Source: UBA1715 sp964346725 (GTDB lineage: Bacteria; Bacteroidota; Bacteroidia; Bacteroidales; UBA1715). Taken from it: a DNA stretch of 64,000 bases. Below, one piece after another: positions 28,720 to 38,364 of this stretch (its first letter is position 1; each line of letters begins with the position of its first letter). The translations under genes and the position numbers were made by a program. The notes below the pieces were generated by a model, which saw only the letters and a list, made by a program, of their open reading frames with translations, made no database searches and had not been told where the DNA came from. The stretch covers positions 14,626 through 78,625 of the forward strand of contig CAYFVM010000006.1 in the NCBI GenBank assembly GCA_964346725.1, written 5' to 3'.

Positions 28720-29550
28720 ATGACTAAACGGTTGTTTTTATTTTCAATGTTTGGCATTATGGCAATTTTCACAAGTTGTTCATCAATGTATATTCCAAGT
28801 ATGGGTATAGCCCCATTACTCAAAGACCAAGGCGAAGTTGTAGGTGAAGCAAATTTTTCAACCAATGCTTTACAACTAGGTGGATCATATGCCATTACCA
28901 ACCACATAGCCGGAATGTCCAATATGAACTTTTCTTATGGTAATTTTTCAAACCACTACGACATATATACCAGTAAGGATAAGGATTCTTCAGCATTAGC
29001 TGATTTAACCTATTTCGGCAAATTCAACAATCGTTACTACGAAGCTGGTGTTGGATATTACGACATGTTCAACAAAGAACACTTTAAAATGGAGGCATTT
29101 GGAGGAGTAGGATTCTCACACGCCACCGATAAAGATGATTCAAACAACAAAGACATGCAAACCTACGATAGCAAATATGTATCAATCTTTGGACAAGTTA
29201 ACGCAGGGTATGTATCTAAATACTGTGATTTCGGACTAGCGCTCCGTTTTGTTCCTTCGTTCCACACATACTATTGGACCAACGAAATTTTTAGCACGTC
29301 TACAAAAACGTTTGGAACTGAAGAATTTTCAATGATGCATATAGAACCTTTACTATTCCTACGTGTAGGCTCTCCTACCGTAAAATTTGTAGCGAAAGCA
29401 GGTTTTTCGGTCCCTTTCTATTCAGCAGCGTATGAAGATGCGAGAGAAAACAATATTCCGAATAGCGACTATATGGGTTCAACAATAATGCACTTTTCTA
29501 TGGGTGTGAACGTTACAATTCCAACGAATAACAACAATATAAAACAATAA
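28720..29550 (+). CDS. lipoprotein with beta-barrel-like body, paralog of the gene at 43975
   Basis: 276 residues with a lipobox (FTSC, Cys20) followed by SSMYIPSM. The rest is strand-rich (FGKFNNRYYEAGVGYYDMF, FKMEAFGGVGFS, MMHIEPLLFLRVGS) and ends with a barrel-like strand before a short Asn-rich tail. The same N-terminus and the HIEP/HVEP and EAGVGYY/EGGIGKY blocks recur in the frameshifted gene at 43975-44720, so the two are paralogs. Function is unknown. It lies between the cupin and fumarase genes in what looks like one transcript. Confidence 0.75.
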   Translation: MTKRLFLFSMFGIMAIFTSCSSMYIPSMGIAPLLKDQGEVVGEANFSTNALQLGGSYAITNHIAGMSNMNFSYGNFSNHYDIYTSKDKDSSALADLTYFGKFNNRYYEAGVGYYDMFNKEHFKMEAFGGVGFSHATDKDDSNNKDMQTYDSKYVSIFGQVNAGYVSKYCDFGLALRFVPSFHTYYWTNEIFSTSTKTFGTEEFSMMHIEPLLFLRVGSPTVKFVAKAGFSVPFYSAAYEDARENNIPNSDYMGSTIMHFSMGVNVTIPTNNNNIKQ

Positions 29551-29556
29551 CAAAAT

Positions 29557-31194
29557 ATGGCAGAATTTCATTACGAACCAATGTTTCAATTGGGCAACGA
29601 TGACACAGAGTACCGCCTTCTCAGTAAAGACGGTGTGAGTGTAAGCGAATTTGAAGGTCACAAAATTCTTAAAGTGAGCAAAGAAGCACTTACCTTGCTG
29701 TCACAACAAGCATTCCACGATGTTGAATTCATGTTGCGTCGCGAGCACAACAAACAAGTTGCAGCAATATTGGAAGACCCAGAAGCAAGTGAAAACGATA
29801 AATACGTAGCATTGCAATTTTTACGTAATGCCGAAACAGCAGTAAAAGGTGTTTTACCTTTTTGCCAAGATACCGGAACGGCTATTATTCACGGAGAAAA
29901 AGGCCAACATGTATGGACCGGATTTGACGATGAAGAAGCGCTTTCTCTTGGTGTTTACAACACGTTCGTGAACGACAATCTTCGTTATTCGCAGAATGCT
30001 GCCCTCAATATGTATGACGAAGTAAACACAAAATGTAACCTTCCTGCTCAAATAGACATTGAAGCTACCGAAGGTGCTGAATATAAATTTATAATGGTTG
30101 CAAAAGGTGGTGGTTCTGCAAACAAAACCTACTTCTATCCTATGACTAAAGCAACTATTCAAAGTGAAGACACATTGCTTCCTTTCCTTGTTGAAAAAAT
30201 GAAGACATTGGGAACAGCAGCGTGTCCTCCATACCACATTGCATTTGTTATTGGTGGAACTTCGGCTGAGAAGAACTTGCTTACCGTAAAACTTGCCAGC
30301 ATAAAATACTACGACAGCCTACCAACTACCGGAAACGCATCAGGACGCGCTTTCCGCGACATTGATTTGGAGAAAAAATTACTCAAAGAAGCCCACAATA
30401 TTGGACTTGGAGCACAATTCGGCGGAAAATATTTAGCACACGACATTCGCGTTGTCCGTTTACCACGCCACGGCGCAAGCTGTCCTATTGGTATGGGCGT
30501 AAGTTGTTCTGCCGACCGTAACATTAAGGCAAAAATCAATGCCGATGGTATTTGGATAGAAAAAATGGACGAAAACCCAAGCGAACTTATTCCTAAAGAA
30601 TACTGCAAAGCAGGCGAAGGATGTAAAGGCATAGAAATAGACCTTGACAAAGGTATAGATGCTGTTCGCAAAGAACTTTCAAAATATCCGGTTTCTACTC
30701 GTATCAATTTGAAAGGAACTATCATCGTTGCGCGCGACATAGCTCATGCAAAACTCAAAGCTCGCCTTGATGCGGGAGAAGGTGTACCATCATACTTTAA
30801 AGACCATCCAATTTTGTATGCTGGACCGGCAAAAACGCCGCAAGGATATCCTTGCGGAAGTATGGGTCCAACTACGGCAAACCGTATGGACACGTATGTT
30901 GACGAATTCCAAGCAAATGGAGCTTCTCTCGTTATGATTGCCAAAGGTAACCGTACCGACGAAGTGACTAACGCTTGTAAAAAGCACGGAGGATTCTATC
31001 TTGGAACTATTGGCGGTGTGGCTGCTGTACTTTCACAAAGCAGTATTAAGAGCATTGAATGCGTAGAATATCCAGAACTTGGTATGGAAGCAATTTGGAA
31101 AATAGTTGTTGAAGATTTCCCTGCATTTATTTTAGTTGATGATAAAGGCAATGATTTCTTTAAACAATTGAAACCACTTTGCTGTTGTAACTAA
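29557..31194 (+). CDS. class I fumarate hydratase, [4Fe-4S]
   Basis: 545 residues, the length of single-chain class I fumarases (FumA/FumB type). Cluster-ligand cysteines are expected in PFCQDTGTA, in the segment around GASCPIGMGVSC and in the C-terminal half; the C-terminal domain carries YPCGSMGPTTANRMD. It converts fumarate and malate reversibly in the cytoplasm. The oxygen-sensitive cluster fits the anaerobic lifestyle implied by the PerR/rubrerythrin operon 9 kb downstream. It follows the lipoprotein gene by six bases and is closed by a strong terminator. Confidence 0.94.
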   Translation: MAEFHYEPMFQLGNDDTEYRLLSKDGVSVSEFEGHKILKVSKEALTLLSQQAFHDVEFMLRREHNKQVAAILEDPEASENDKYVALQFLRNAETAVKGVLPFCQDTGTAIIHGEKGQHVWTGFDDEEALSLGVYNTFVNDNLRYSQNAALNMYDEVNTKCNLPAQIDIEATEGAEYKFIMVAKGGGSANKTYFYPMTKATIQSEDTLLPFLVEKMKTLGTAACPPYHIAFVIGGTSAEKNLLTVKLASIKYYDSLPTTGNASGRAFRDIDLEKKLLKEAHNIGLGAQFGGKYLAHDIRVVRLPRHGASCPIGMGVSCSADRNIKAKINADGIWIEKMDENPSELIPKEYCKAGEGCKGIEIDLDKGIDAVRKELSKYPVSTRINLKGTIIVARDIAHAKLKARLDAGEGVPSYFKDHPILYAGPAKTPQGYPCGSMGPTTANRMDTYVDEFQANGASLVMIAKGNRTDEVTNACKKHGGFYLGTIGGVAAVLSQSSIKSIECVEYPELGMEAIWKIVVEDFPAFILVDDKGNDFFKQLKPLCCCN

Positions 31195-31215
31195 AAAACA
31201 CAGCATACACATGTA

Positions 31216-31244
31216 AAATCCCGGGAATATTCTCGGGATTTTTT
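31216..31244 (+). terminator. terminator after fumarase
   Basis: AAATCCCGGGAATATTCTCGGGATTT folds as a near-perfect hairpin with AATCCCG/CGGGATT at its base, followed by a run of Ts. Confidence 0.88.
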
Positions 31245-31333
31245 GTTTATTTTATACTGATTGCATAGTGAGCTACAATATCTATTTCCTGTCTTAAAAA
31301 AAATTACTATTTTTATGCGTTAAAAAATTAGAC

Positions 31334-32068
31334 GTGAATTTATTCTTTCATATAGGTCAGTATATGTTGCTTATGAAAAAAGCTATTGCTATACCTGACC
31401 AAAAACGGATGTTCTGGCGAAAAGTAGGAAAAGAAATTGTTGCTATTGGGTATGATTCAATTGGTATAGTAGCTATCATTTCTTTCTTTATGGGAGGTGT
31501 TATGGCACTTCAACTTGCAATAAACATGGAAAACCCAATTCTACCCCAATATTTAGTAGGACTTGGAACTCGTGATGCCATTATTCTTGAATTTTCATCA
31601 TCGGTAGTTGCGTTGATTCTTGCAGGAAAAGTCGGTTCGAGTATTGCTTCAGAAATTGGGACAATGAGAATAACGCAGCAAATTGATGCTCTAGATATTA
31701 TGGGTGTTAATTCGGCTAACTATCTTATTATGCCTAAAATTACTGCCGGAGCTCTTTCATTTCCAGTTCTTTGTTGTATAAGCATTATTTTAGGTATTGG
31801 CGGCGGATGGATAGTTGGTGATGTTACCGGGAAAGTACCCTCTAATCAATTCACGTATGGGTTGCAATTCATGTTTCAACCTTTTTACATTGTGTACACC
31901 AACATAAAAATGTTTATCTTCGGAATATTAATTACATCAATTTCGAGTTATTATGGATACTATGCAAAAGGCGGCTCTTTGCAAGTAGGACAAGCAAGCA
32001 CACAAGCCGTTGTAAAAAGCAGTATTGTTGTATTGTTATTTAACCTATTACTCACTTCTTTACTCTAA
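31334..32068 (+). CDS. mlaE: MlaE-type ABC transporter permease
   Basis: 244 residues with about five membrane helices and the MlaE signature EFSSSVVALILAGKVGSSIASEIGTMR followed, further on, by QIDALDIMGVNS. The start is GTG at 31334: the family N-terminus (HIGQYMLLM, compare IGRYFMLM as I recall it in Bacteroides) lies upstream of the first ATG at 31364. With MlaF it forms the inner-membrane core that moves phospholipids between inner and outer membranes and keeps outer-leaflet asymmetry. The ATPase gene follows after three bases. The MCE-domain partner MlaD is not in this window. Confidence 0.92.
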   Translation: MNLFFHIGQYMLLMKKAIAIPDQKRMFWRKVGKEIVAIGYDSIGIVAIISFFMGGVMALQLAINMENPILPQYLVGLGTRDAIILEFSSSVVALILAGKVGSSIASEIGTMRITQQIDALDIMGVNSANYLIMPKITAGALSFPVLCCISIILGIGGGWIVGDVTGKVPSNQFTYGLQFMFQPFYIVYTNIKMFIFGILITSISSYYGYYAKGGSLQVGQASTQAVVKSSIVVLLFNLLLTSLL

Positions 32069-32071
32069 GTC

Positions 32072-32824
32072 ATGATTGAAGTTCAAAATGTATCAAAATC
32101 ATTCAAGGATGTGGCTGTTCTTAAAAACGTATCAACCGTTTTTGAAGAGGGTAAGGTAAATTGTATAATTGGACGAAGTGGCTCCGGTAAAACCGTACTT
32201 ATGAAGTCAATTGTAGGCTTGCTAACTGTTGATGCCGGTAAAATTTTATTTCATGGACGTGATTACACAGCCATGAGCGATAAAGACCGTAAGCAAATCA
32301 GAAAAGAAATTGGAATGGTATTTCAAAGTGGAGCCTTATTTGACTCTGAAACACTTGAAGATAATGTAATGTTTCCGCTTCGAATGTTTTCCAACATGAG
32401 CGAAGAAGAATGCCGCGACCGAGCAAATTTCTGTTTGAAACGTGTTGAAGTTATCAATAAAAACAATTTATATCCGGCAGAAATTAGTGGTGGTATGCAA
32501 AAACGAGTGGCAATTGCTCGCGCTATTGCGTTGAACCCCAAATACTTATTTTGCGATGAGCCTAACTCAGGCTTGGACCCTATGACTTCAATTGTGATTG
32601 ATAACCTCATCCATGGTATTGCACAAGAATACAACATTACCGCTATTGTAAACACTCACGACATGAATTCAGTTATGGAAATAGCAGACAAAATTGTCTT
32701 TATTTATAAAGGTGAAAAATGGTGGGAAGGAAATAAAGAAGAAATTTGGTACACTGATAATCAAGAAATTAACGATTTCATTTTTGCATCAAGTTTGGCA
32801 AAAAAAATAAAACAAACATTATGA
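32072..32824 (+). CDS. mlaF: MlaF-type ABC transporter ATPase
   Basis: 250 residues of ABC ATPase. Walker A is GRSGSGKT, the Q-loop VFQSGALFDS (typical of Mla ATPases), the signature ISGGMQKR, Walker B YLFCDEPNSGLDP and the switch His is in NTHDMNS. It powers phospholipid transport with the permease encoded just upstream. Its stop TGA overlaps the ATG of the subtilase gene (ATGA), so translation of the two is likely coupled. Confidence 0.94.
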   Translation: MIEVQNVSKSFKDVAVLKNVSTVFEEGKVNCIIGRSGSGKTVLMKSIVGLLTVDAGKILFHGRDYTAMSDKDRKQIRKEIGMVFQSGALFDSETLEDNVMFPLRMFSNMSEEECRDRANFCLKRVEVINKNNLYPAEISGGMQKRVAIARAIALNPKYLFCDEPNSGLDPMTSIVIDNLIHGIAQEYNITAIVNTHDMNSVMEIADKIVFIYKGEKWWEGNKEEIWYTDNQEINDFIFASSLAKKIKQTL

Positions 32825-35586
32825 TGAAAAAGCTACTGTTCTTTTTTGTATTGATTCTTTGCTCGACTACAGTGTTCTCGCAAAGCATTAGCTATTTTAA
32901 TGGTCACAAAATAGAAACAGGTAAAATTATTTTTAAATACAAATCATTGCCTACGTTGAAGAGTGCAACCCCAATAGAATTTGAGGCCAACAAACAACAA
33001 GCGAACCTATATCTTGCACAAATTGGTGCAACAACACCAAAACAAAAATTCCCTAAGTCAATCACTTCAAATAATAACGAGAATTGTGTAGATATAAGCC
33101 AAATCTACGAATGCTACTACACAGGAGATGTTCCTTTCGAAAAAGTTTTGGCCACACTCAATCGTATGAAAAGTATAGAATATGCTGAGCCATCATACAT
33201 TGGTGAACTACTCTATATTCCGAACGACACAGAGTATAATAACGGGAATCTCTGGCATCTGAATGTTTGTAAAGTATTAGATGCATGGGACATAGAACAA
33301 GGTGATAGCTCGGTAGTTGTAGGCATTATTGATGGTGGCAACGACATTATTCAAACCGATTTAATAAACAAAATAGCATACAACCTCAAAGACCCAATAG
33401 ACGGATATGATAATGATGGCGACGGATTTATAGACAATTACCGTGGTTGGGACGTTGCAGATAATGACCAAGATCCAACCTCATCGGCTACCGAACATGG
33501 TACCTACGTTGCCGGTATTGCAAGCGCAGAAGTTAATAATGGTTTTGGCACAGCAGGAGTTGGATTTAAAACTCGTTTTCTTCCGGTTAAAGTTTGTCCA
33601 GATGGTAGTACATCTATTATAAATGGATACGATGGTATTGTCTACGCAGCAAATCATGGATGTAAGGTTATAAATTGTTCTTGGGGCGATGTTGCCGGTA
33701 GCATATACGGGCAAGACATTGTAAACTATGCAACATACAATTGCGATGCTTTGGTTGTTGCAGCTGCCGGGAATTCGGCAAATACAGAAATGTATTATCC
33801 TGCTTCATACAAGACGGTGTTAAGCGTAGGTGGAACAATATACGGCGACTACATATGGAGTGACTCTCCAACAAAAGGAACGCATTTCAATTATTATGTT
33901 GATATCTGTGCTCCTGCTAAAGGATTTTATTCTATTGCCAACAATGACAAAACGATTTCAATGTCGGGAGGCGGAACATCATTTGCATCTCCGATTGTTG
34001 CAGGAGCTGCAGCTTTAGTACGAAGTAAACACCCGGAATATTCGGCCATACAAGTAGGTGAATTACTTCGTGTTACAGCCGACAATATTTACACTATCAA
34101 CACCGACCTTCTCTATAAAAACAAATTAGGGAACGGCCGAGTAAATGTTCTAAAAGCAGTGACCAATAATACCTTACCAAGTATCCGAATCACAGATTTT
34201 AGAACCGAAAACCTTACCGGACAACCACACATAAATACTGGCGATACTGTTGCTATTTATGTAACATTCAAAAACTACTTGCACGATGCAAAAAATCTGA
34301 TTATCAACGCAAAATGTCTGACAAGCTATCTAAGCCCTATCAAAGGAGTATTCTCTTTCAGCCAATTAGCAATGGGAAAAGATACGACTTGTAAATTTTT
34401 GTTCCTTGCTTTAGCAGAACCCCCGCAAGACTTTACTGACTACTTTGAATTTACCTATACTGGTGACAACGCATATTGGAGCTACGAATATCAGCAGGCT
34501 AAATTCAATCTAAGTTATTATGACTTTGAACTTGGTGATATTAAATCAACAGCTACCGGCGATGGTAGTATTGCTATTTACACAATTAATCTTGATCAAA
34601 ATGGTTTCGATTATAAAGATCAGGGGAACTGCATTTTCCAAGGTGGTTTGGTAATTGCGGAGAACCAGACAACTATCTATTCGCGTTCAGATAGAAAGGC
34701 TAGTTTTGATCCTATCACTCCACCAACCGTTATTAATACAGATACTGCTGATTTGATGATATATTCTGAATATGAAGTAGAAAATATTTCCACTAATCAA
34801 TATATCTATGGCAACAACGATGAAACTGCATTGATTTACGAATATCGTATTAAAAATCAGCGAGATAGCACACTTTACGGCCTACGATGTGGAGCCTTTA
34901 TCGATTGGGATATTTTAAATTCGTCATACAACAAAACATGGTTCGTTGATAGTTTACAATTGTCAGTAGCAGCAAGTGTAGAAGACCGCACATTCTACGT
35001 TGGGTATATGCCCTTGACTTACACACCATTTGATGTGTATGCATTTGATGTATATTCCGATGTAGTTGTCTATAGCGATGGTTTTTCTAATAATGAATTG
35101 TGGTATGCCTTGAATAATAGCAAGCATTCTATAGGAATGAACTCAATCTATGGTAAAGAGATTGCAGTATTTGCACATTCCACAATTGACAGTATAGCTC
35201 CCTCCGACTCTTGCGTATTACGGTATGCTATGTTAGCAGCCGACACACAATCAGATTTGTATAATTTGGCATCCCAATTGAAGCAAAAATACAATCCAAA
35301 CATAGTAGATACCACAGAGAATAGCAATGTTGCAATACAAACCATTGATGATTTTTCGGCAAAACTATGTTATGCCAATAATGAATATTGGATAGAATAT
35401 CCTCAATCACAGTCTACTATAGCAATCAAAGTATATGATGCACATGGGCGAACACTTGAATCTGCTATTCTTTCTCCAGAAAATCAATCAAAAATTTATT
35501 CGCTAAAAAAATACCAAAACGGCGTTTATATCTGTTCTTTCTCTTGTAACGGGAAAATACAAACATTCAAATTTGGAGTGAAATAA
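32821..35586 (+). CDS. secreted S8 subtilisin-like protease with T9SS sorting domain
   Basis: 921 residues. A signal peptide ends near TTVFSQ. An inhibitor-like propeptide (about 25-130) precedes the S8 catalytic domain (about 150-440) with the triad Asp171 (IIDGGND), His226 (EHGTYVAGI) and Ser387 (GGGTSFASPIVAG). Beta-sandwich domains follow, and the last about 80 residues are a type A T9SS sorting domain (IKVYDAHGRTLES, QNGVYICSF, FKFGVK), so it is exported through the Por/Gld system to the surface. A second ATG at 32824 is also possible. It overlaps mlaF by four bases and is followed directly by an unknown gene, a setting without an obvious link to Mla. Confidence 0.9.
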   Translation: MMKKLLFFFVLILCSTTVFSQSISYFNGHKIETGKIIFKYKSLPTLKSATPIEFEANKQQANLYLAQIGATTPKQKFPKSITSNNNENCVDISQIYECYYTGDVPFEKVLATLNRMKSIEYAEPSYIGELLYIPNDTEYNNGNLWHLNVCKVLDAWDIEQGDSSVVVGIIDGGNDIIQTDLINKIAYNLKDPIDGYDNDGDGFIDNYRGWDVADNDQDPTSSATEHGTYVAGIASAEVNNGFGTAGVGFKTRFLPVKVCPDGSTSIINGYDGIVYAANHGCKVINCSWGDVAGSIYGQDIVNYATYNCDALVVAAAGNSANTEMYYPASYKTVLSVGGTIYGDYIWSDSPTKGTHFNYYVDICAPAKGFYSIANNDKTISMSGGGTSFASPIVAGAAALVRSKHPEYSAIQVGELLRVTADNIYTINTDLLYKNKLGNGRVNVLKAVTNNTLPSIRITDFRTENLTGQPHINTGDTVAIYVTFKNYLHDAKNLIINAKCLTSYLSPIKGVFSFSQLAMGKDTTCKFLFLALAEPPQDFTDYFEFTYTGDNAYWSYEYQQAKFNLSYYDFELGDIKSTATGDGSIAIYTINLDQNGFDYKDQGNCIFQGGLVIAENQTTIYSRSDRKASFDPITPPTVINTDTADLMIYSEYEVENISTNQYIYGNNDETALIYEYRIKNQRDSTLYGLRCGAFIDWDILNSSYNKTWFVDSLQLSVAASVEDRTFYVGYMPLTYTPFDVYAFDVYSDVVVYSDGFSNNELWYALNNSKHSIGMNSIYGKEIAVFAHSTIDSIAPSDSCVLRYAMLAADTQSDLYNLASQLKQKYNPNIVDTTENSNVAIQTIDDFSAKLCYANNEYWIEYPQSQSTIAIKVYDAHGRTLESAILSPENQSKIYSLKKYQNGVYICSFSCNGKIQTFKFGVK

Positions 35587-36480
35587 ATGAAACGAATATT
35601 TTTGTCCATACTAGTGGCTTTGATATTTAGCTTTGAAAGCTATGCACAAAATTTCAGCATAGATGCATACAACTTAAATGCTGTTTTTTCAAAAATCACG
35701 AATACCGCTAGCGAAGAAGATAATATTAAAAACAATACGATTTTTATACGTATGCTCGATTCGGTGCTTCGCATACCGGAATCATTTCAATATCCCTTTC
35801 TTGAATTAAAAATGGGGAACGTTACCGCACCCGACCAAACATTTCGCATATTCACTTGGCACCTTGTTCACACCAACGGAACATACGAAACATTCGGTTT
35901 GTTGCAACAATATTTTAAAGAAAGTAATACCGTTGAAGTGCACAAACTTGTTGATAAAGCAACAACAATGCGAGACCCTACAAGGGTAACGAATACTCCA
36001 GACAATTGGTATGGTGCTGTTTATTACGACCTTCGTGCATATAAATATGATGACATTACAACGTATATTCTTTTAGGATGGCGTCCTAACAATATTTATA
36101 CGCAAAAAAAAGTAATAGAAACATTTAGATTTGATAAAAAGGGGAAACCATCATTTGGATATCAAGTTGTAGAACAAAAAGGTAGCGGTTACAAAAAGCG
36201 TATCATATTTGAATACTCTTCTAAACAATCCATGATGCTTCGCTACGAAAAAAAGAAAAAAATGTATGTGCTCGATCATATTGCACCATCAGACTCGCGT
36301 TATGAAGGAATTTATGAATTCTATGGCCCTGATTTTTCCGTGGATGGATATAAATTCAAGCAAGGCAAATTCCACTACATAGCTGATATTGATCTTCATA
36401 GCTCACGTGAGAAATTTTCGGATTATATTCCAGAAAAATTGAAACGTAATAAAAAGAAAGGAACTAGCGTAGGATTATAA
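35587..36480 (+). CDS. exported protein of unknown function
   Basis: 297 residues with a signal peptide (ends FESYAQ). The body is mixed alpha/beta with Trp/Tyr-rich segments (NTPDNWYGAVYYDLRAYKYDD, GWRPNNIYTQKKVIETF) and a very basic C-terminus (KLKRNKKKGTS). I do not recognise a domain. It starts at the base after the subtilase stop and ends four bases before recO, so it is cotranscribed with both. Its placement before recO could be conserved in the order, but this needs comparison. Confidence 0.65.
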   Translation: MKRIFLSILVALIFSFESYAQNFSIDAYNLNAVFSKITNTASEEDNIKNNTIFIRMLDSVLRIPESFQYPFLELKMGNVTAPDQTFRIFTWHLVHTNGTYETFGLLQQYFKESNTVEVHKLVDKATTMRDPTRVTNTPDNWYGAVYYDLRAYKYDDITTYILLGWRPNNIYTQKKVIETFRFDKKGKPSFGYQVVEQKGSGYKKRIIFEYSSKQSMMLRYEKKKKMYVLDHIAPSDSRYEGIYEFYGPDFSVDGYKFKQGKFHYIADIDLHSSREKFSDYIPEKLKRNKKKGTSVGL

Positions 36481-36484
36481 TTTC

Positions 36485-37201
36485 ATGCTCACCGAAACCA
36501 ATGGCATTGTTTTGCGTACTATAAAATACTCGGAAACGAGTGTAATAGCACACATTTATACTGAAGAATTTGGGAATGGTAGCTACATTATGAATAATGT
36601 AAGGACAAACCACTCTAAAATGGCAATGTTCCAACCCCTTTCGTATGTACACCTTTCGATTGCTCGAAAAAAAACATCAAAGCAAATTCATCGAATTACA
36701 AGCATCTCTTTTCAATTAGTTCCCTCCGATATTACAGCAAATATTTTCAAATCTACAATAGCACTCTTTATAGGCGAAATTACCGACAAAGTATTTAAAG
36801 AAGAGGAACGATCCGATGCGGTATTTCAATATCTGAAAAGTTTTGTATTTCTCTTGGAAGAATCGAAAACAAACTATACTAATTTACATATTCTCTATTT
36901 GTTGCACCTTACCCGTTTTTTGGGATTTTTTCCACAAAATAATTATACACCGCAAACAAACATATTTTCGTTGCTCAACTCCCAATTTATATCACAAAAC
37001 GGATTGCACGAGAACTTATCATTAGAACAAAGTCGGTTATTTTCTTTGTTAATTGAATCTAAAGAACTTACCGATATGCTAGAATTGAATCGCCACGAGC
37101 GCCAACAACTCTTAGATATTTTGATCTTGTATTATGACTATCACATCTGCAAAACGCAACAATTAACATCATTGGGAATACTCAAAATGGTTTTTGAGTA
37201 A
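36485..37201 (+). CDS. recO: DNA repair protein RecO
   Basis: 238 residues, family length. An N-terminal OB fold (ETNGIVLRTIKYSETSVIAHIYT) is followed by a helical domain (HILYLLHLTRFLGFFP). The zinc-binding cysteines found in many RecO proteins are absent, as in the E. coli type. RecO helps RecR load RecA on SSB-coated single-stranded DNA in the RecF pathway. It starts four bases after the unknown gene and ends only two bases from the convergent sigma-54 regulator stop; no terminator is visible between them. Confidence 0.9.
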   Translation: MLTETNGIVLRTIKYSETSVIAHIYTEEFGNGSYIMNNVRTNHSKMAMFQPLSYVHLSIARKKTSKQIHRITSISFQLVPSDITANIFKSTIALFIGEITDKVFKEEERSDAVFQYLKSFVFLLEESKTNYTNLHILYLLHLTRFLGFFPQNNYTPQTNIFSLLNSQFISQNGLHENLSLEQSRLFSLLIESKELTDMLELNRHERQQLLDILILYYDYHICKTQQLTSLGILKMVFE

Positions 37202-37203
37202 TT

Positions 37204-38364
37204 TCAAAGTGGTTGCGAGTATAATTCTACATCGGACTCTTCAATGGTTTTTCCACTAAGAATTACCAATCGCTCTATCACATTTCTAAACTCGCGAATA
37301 TTTCCCGTCCAAGAATATGTTTGTAATTTTTTTATAGCACCTGATGTAATTTCTTTTTTCGGAATACCCATTTCTTTACTCGTCTCTATCACGAAATGTT
37401 CCGCAAGAAGCGGTATATCTTCAAGACGCTCTGAAAGCGAAGGTACTTTTATGAGAATCACACTCAACCTGTGATATAAATCTTCACGGAAACGTTTTGC
37501 GTCAATCTCCTCCTTCATATTCTTGTTGGTAGCAGCTAGCACACGTACATCTACACTGATGTCTTTTTCGCTTCCCACGCGAGTTATTTTTTGTTCTTGC
37601 AACGCTCGAAGCACTTTTGCTTGTGCAGAAAGACTCATATCTCCTATTTCATCAAGAAATAGAGTACCACCATCTGCTTGTTCAAATTTACCAATACGCA
37701 TTTTCACGGCGGATGTAAATGCACCTTTTTCATGTCCAAATAATTCACTCTCAATAAGTTCCGAAGGAATTGCAGCACAATTTACTTCTATAAATGGTGC
37801 ATTTTTACGATTACTTTGCTCGTGGAGGGCATGAGCAACCAATTCTTTACCAGAACCATTTTGTCCTGTGATAAGCACACGTGCATCAGTTGGAGCTACT
37901 TTTGCGATTATTTCGTTTATTTTCTTCAATGCTGGCGAATTACCTATCATTTGATACTTCGAACCAATTTTCTTCTTCAGCATTGTAGTTTCTTGCACAA
38001 GTTTTTTCTTATCCAAGGCATTGCGAACTGTTACTAATAAACGGTTCATATCGAGTGGCTTGGAAATAAAATCGTATGCTCCAATTTTTATAGACTTTAC
38101 TGCAATATCAATTTCTGCATGCCCCGATATCATAATGACGGGAACATTCCCACGCTCTTTCAAAACGGCTTCAAGGAAAGCTATGCCATCCATTTCGGGC
38201 ATTTTAATGTCAGAGAAAATGAGGTCGTATTTTTCGTTTTGCACTTTTTGCAAAGCTTGAACTCCATTTTCAGCAATATCTACCTTATATGATTCGTATT
38301 CAAGAATTTCTTTCATTGAATTACGAATGGCACGTTCATCATCAACAATTAAAATTGAAGCCAT
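37204..38364 (-). CDS. sigma-54-dependent response regulator lacking a DNA-binding domain
   Basis: 386 residues. An intact receiver (about 1-120; acidic pair Asp8/Asp9, acceptor Asp52 in FSDIKMPEMDG, Lys in SKPLD) is joined to a sigma-54 AAA+ domain (about 140-380) with Walker A GQNGSGKE, the sigma-54 loop as GAFTSA instead of GAFTGA, Walker B GTLFLDEIGD and the R-finger region. The chain ends after ESDVELYSQPL, with no room for the Fis-type helix-turn-helix of NtrC. It may therefore act from solution or with a partner. The cognate histidine kinase is not adjacent. It overlaps the upstream heptose-kinase stop by one base. Confidence 0.88.
   Translation of the reverse strand: MASILIVDDERAIRNSMKEILEYESYKVDIAENGVQALQKVQNEKYDLIFSDIKMPEMDGIAFLEAVLKERGNVPVIMISGHAEIDIAVKSIKIGAYDFISKPLDMNRLLVTVRNALDKKKLVQETTMLKKKIGSKYQMIGNSPALKKINEIIAKVAPTDARVLITGQNGSGKELVAHALHEQSNRKNAPFIEVNCAAIPSELIESELFGHEKGAFTSAVKMRIGKFEQADGGTLFLDEIGDMSLSAQAKVLRALQEQKITRVGSEKDISVDVRVLAATNKNMKEEIDAKRFREDLYHRLSVILIKVPSLSERLEDIPLLAEHFVIETSKEMGIPKKEITSGAIKKLQTYSWTGNIREFRNVIERLVILSGKTIEESDVELYSQPL

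Noticed and set aside
31334..31363. ATG at 31364 as mlaE start
   Set aside because: The conserved IGQYMLLM-type N-terminus lies upstream, so GTG 31334 is better.
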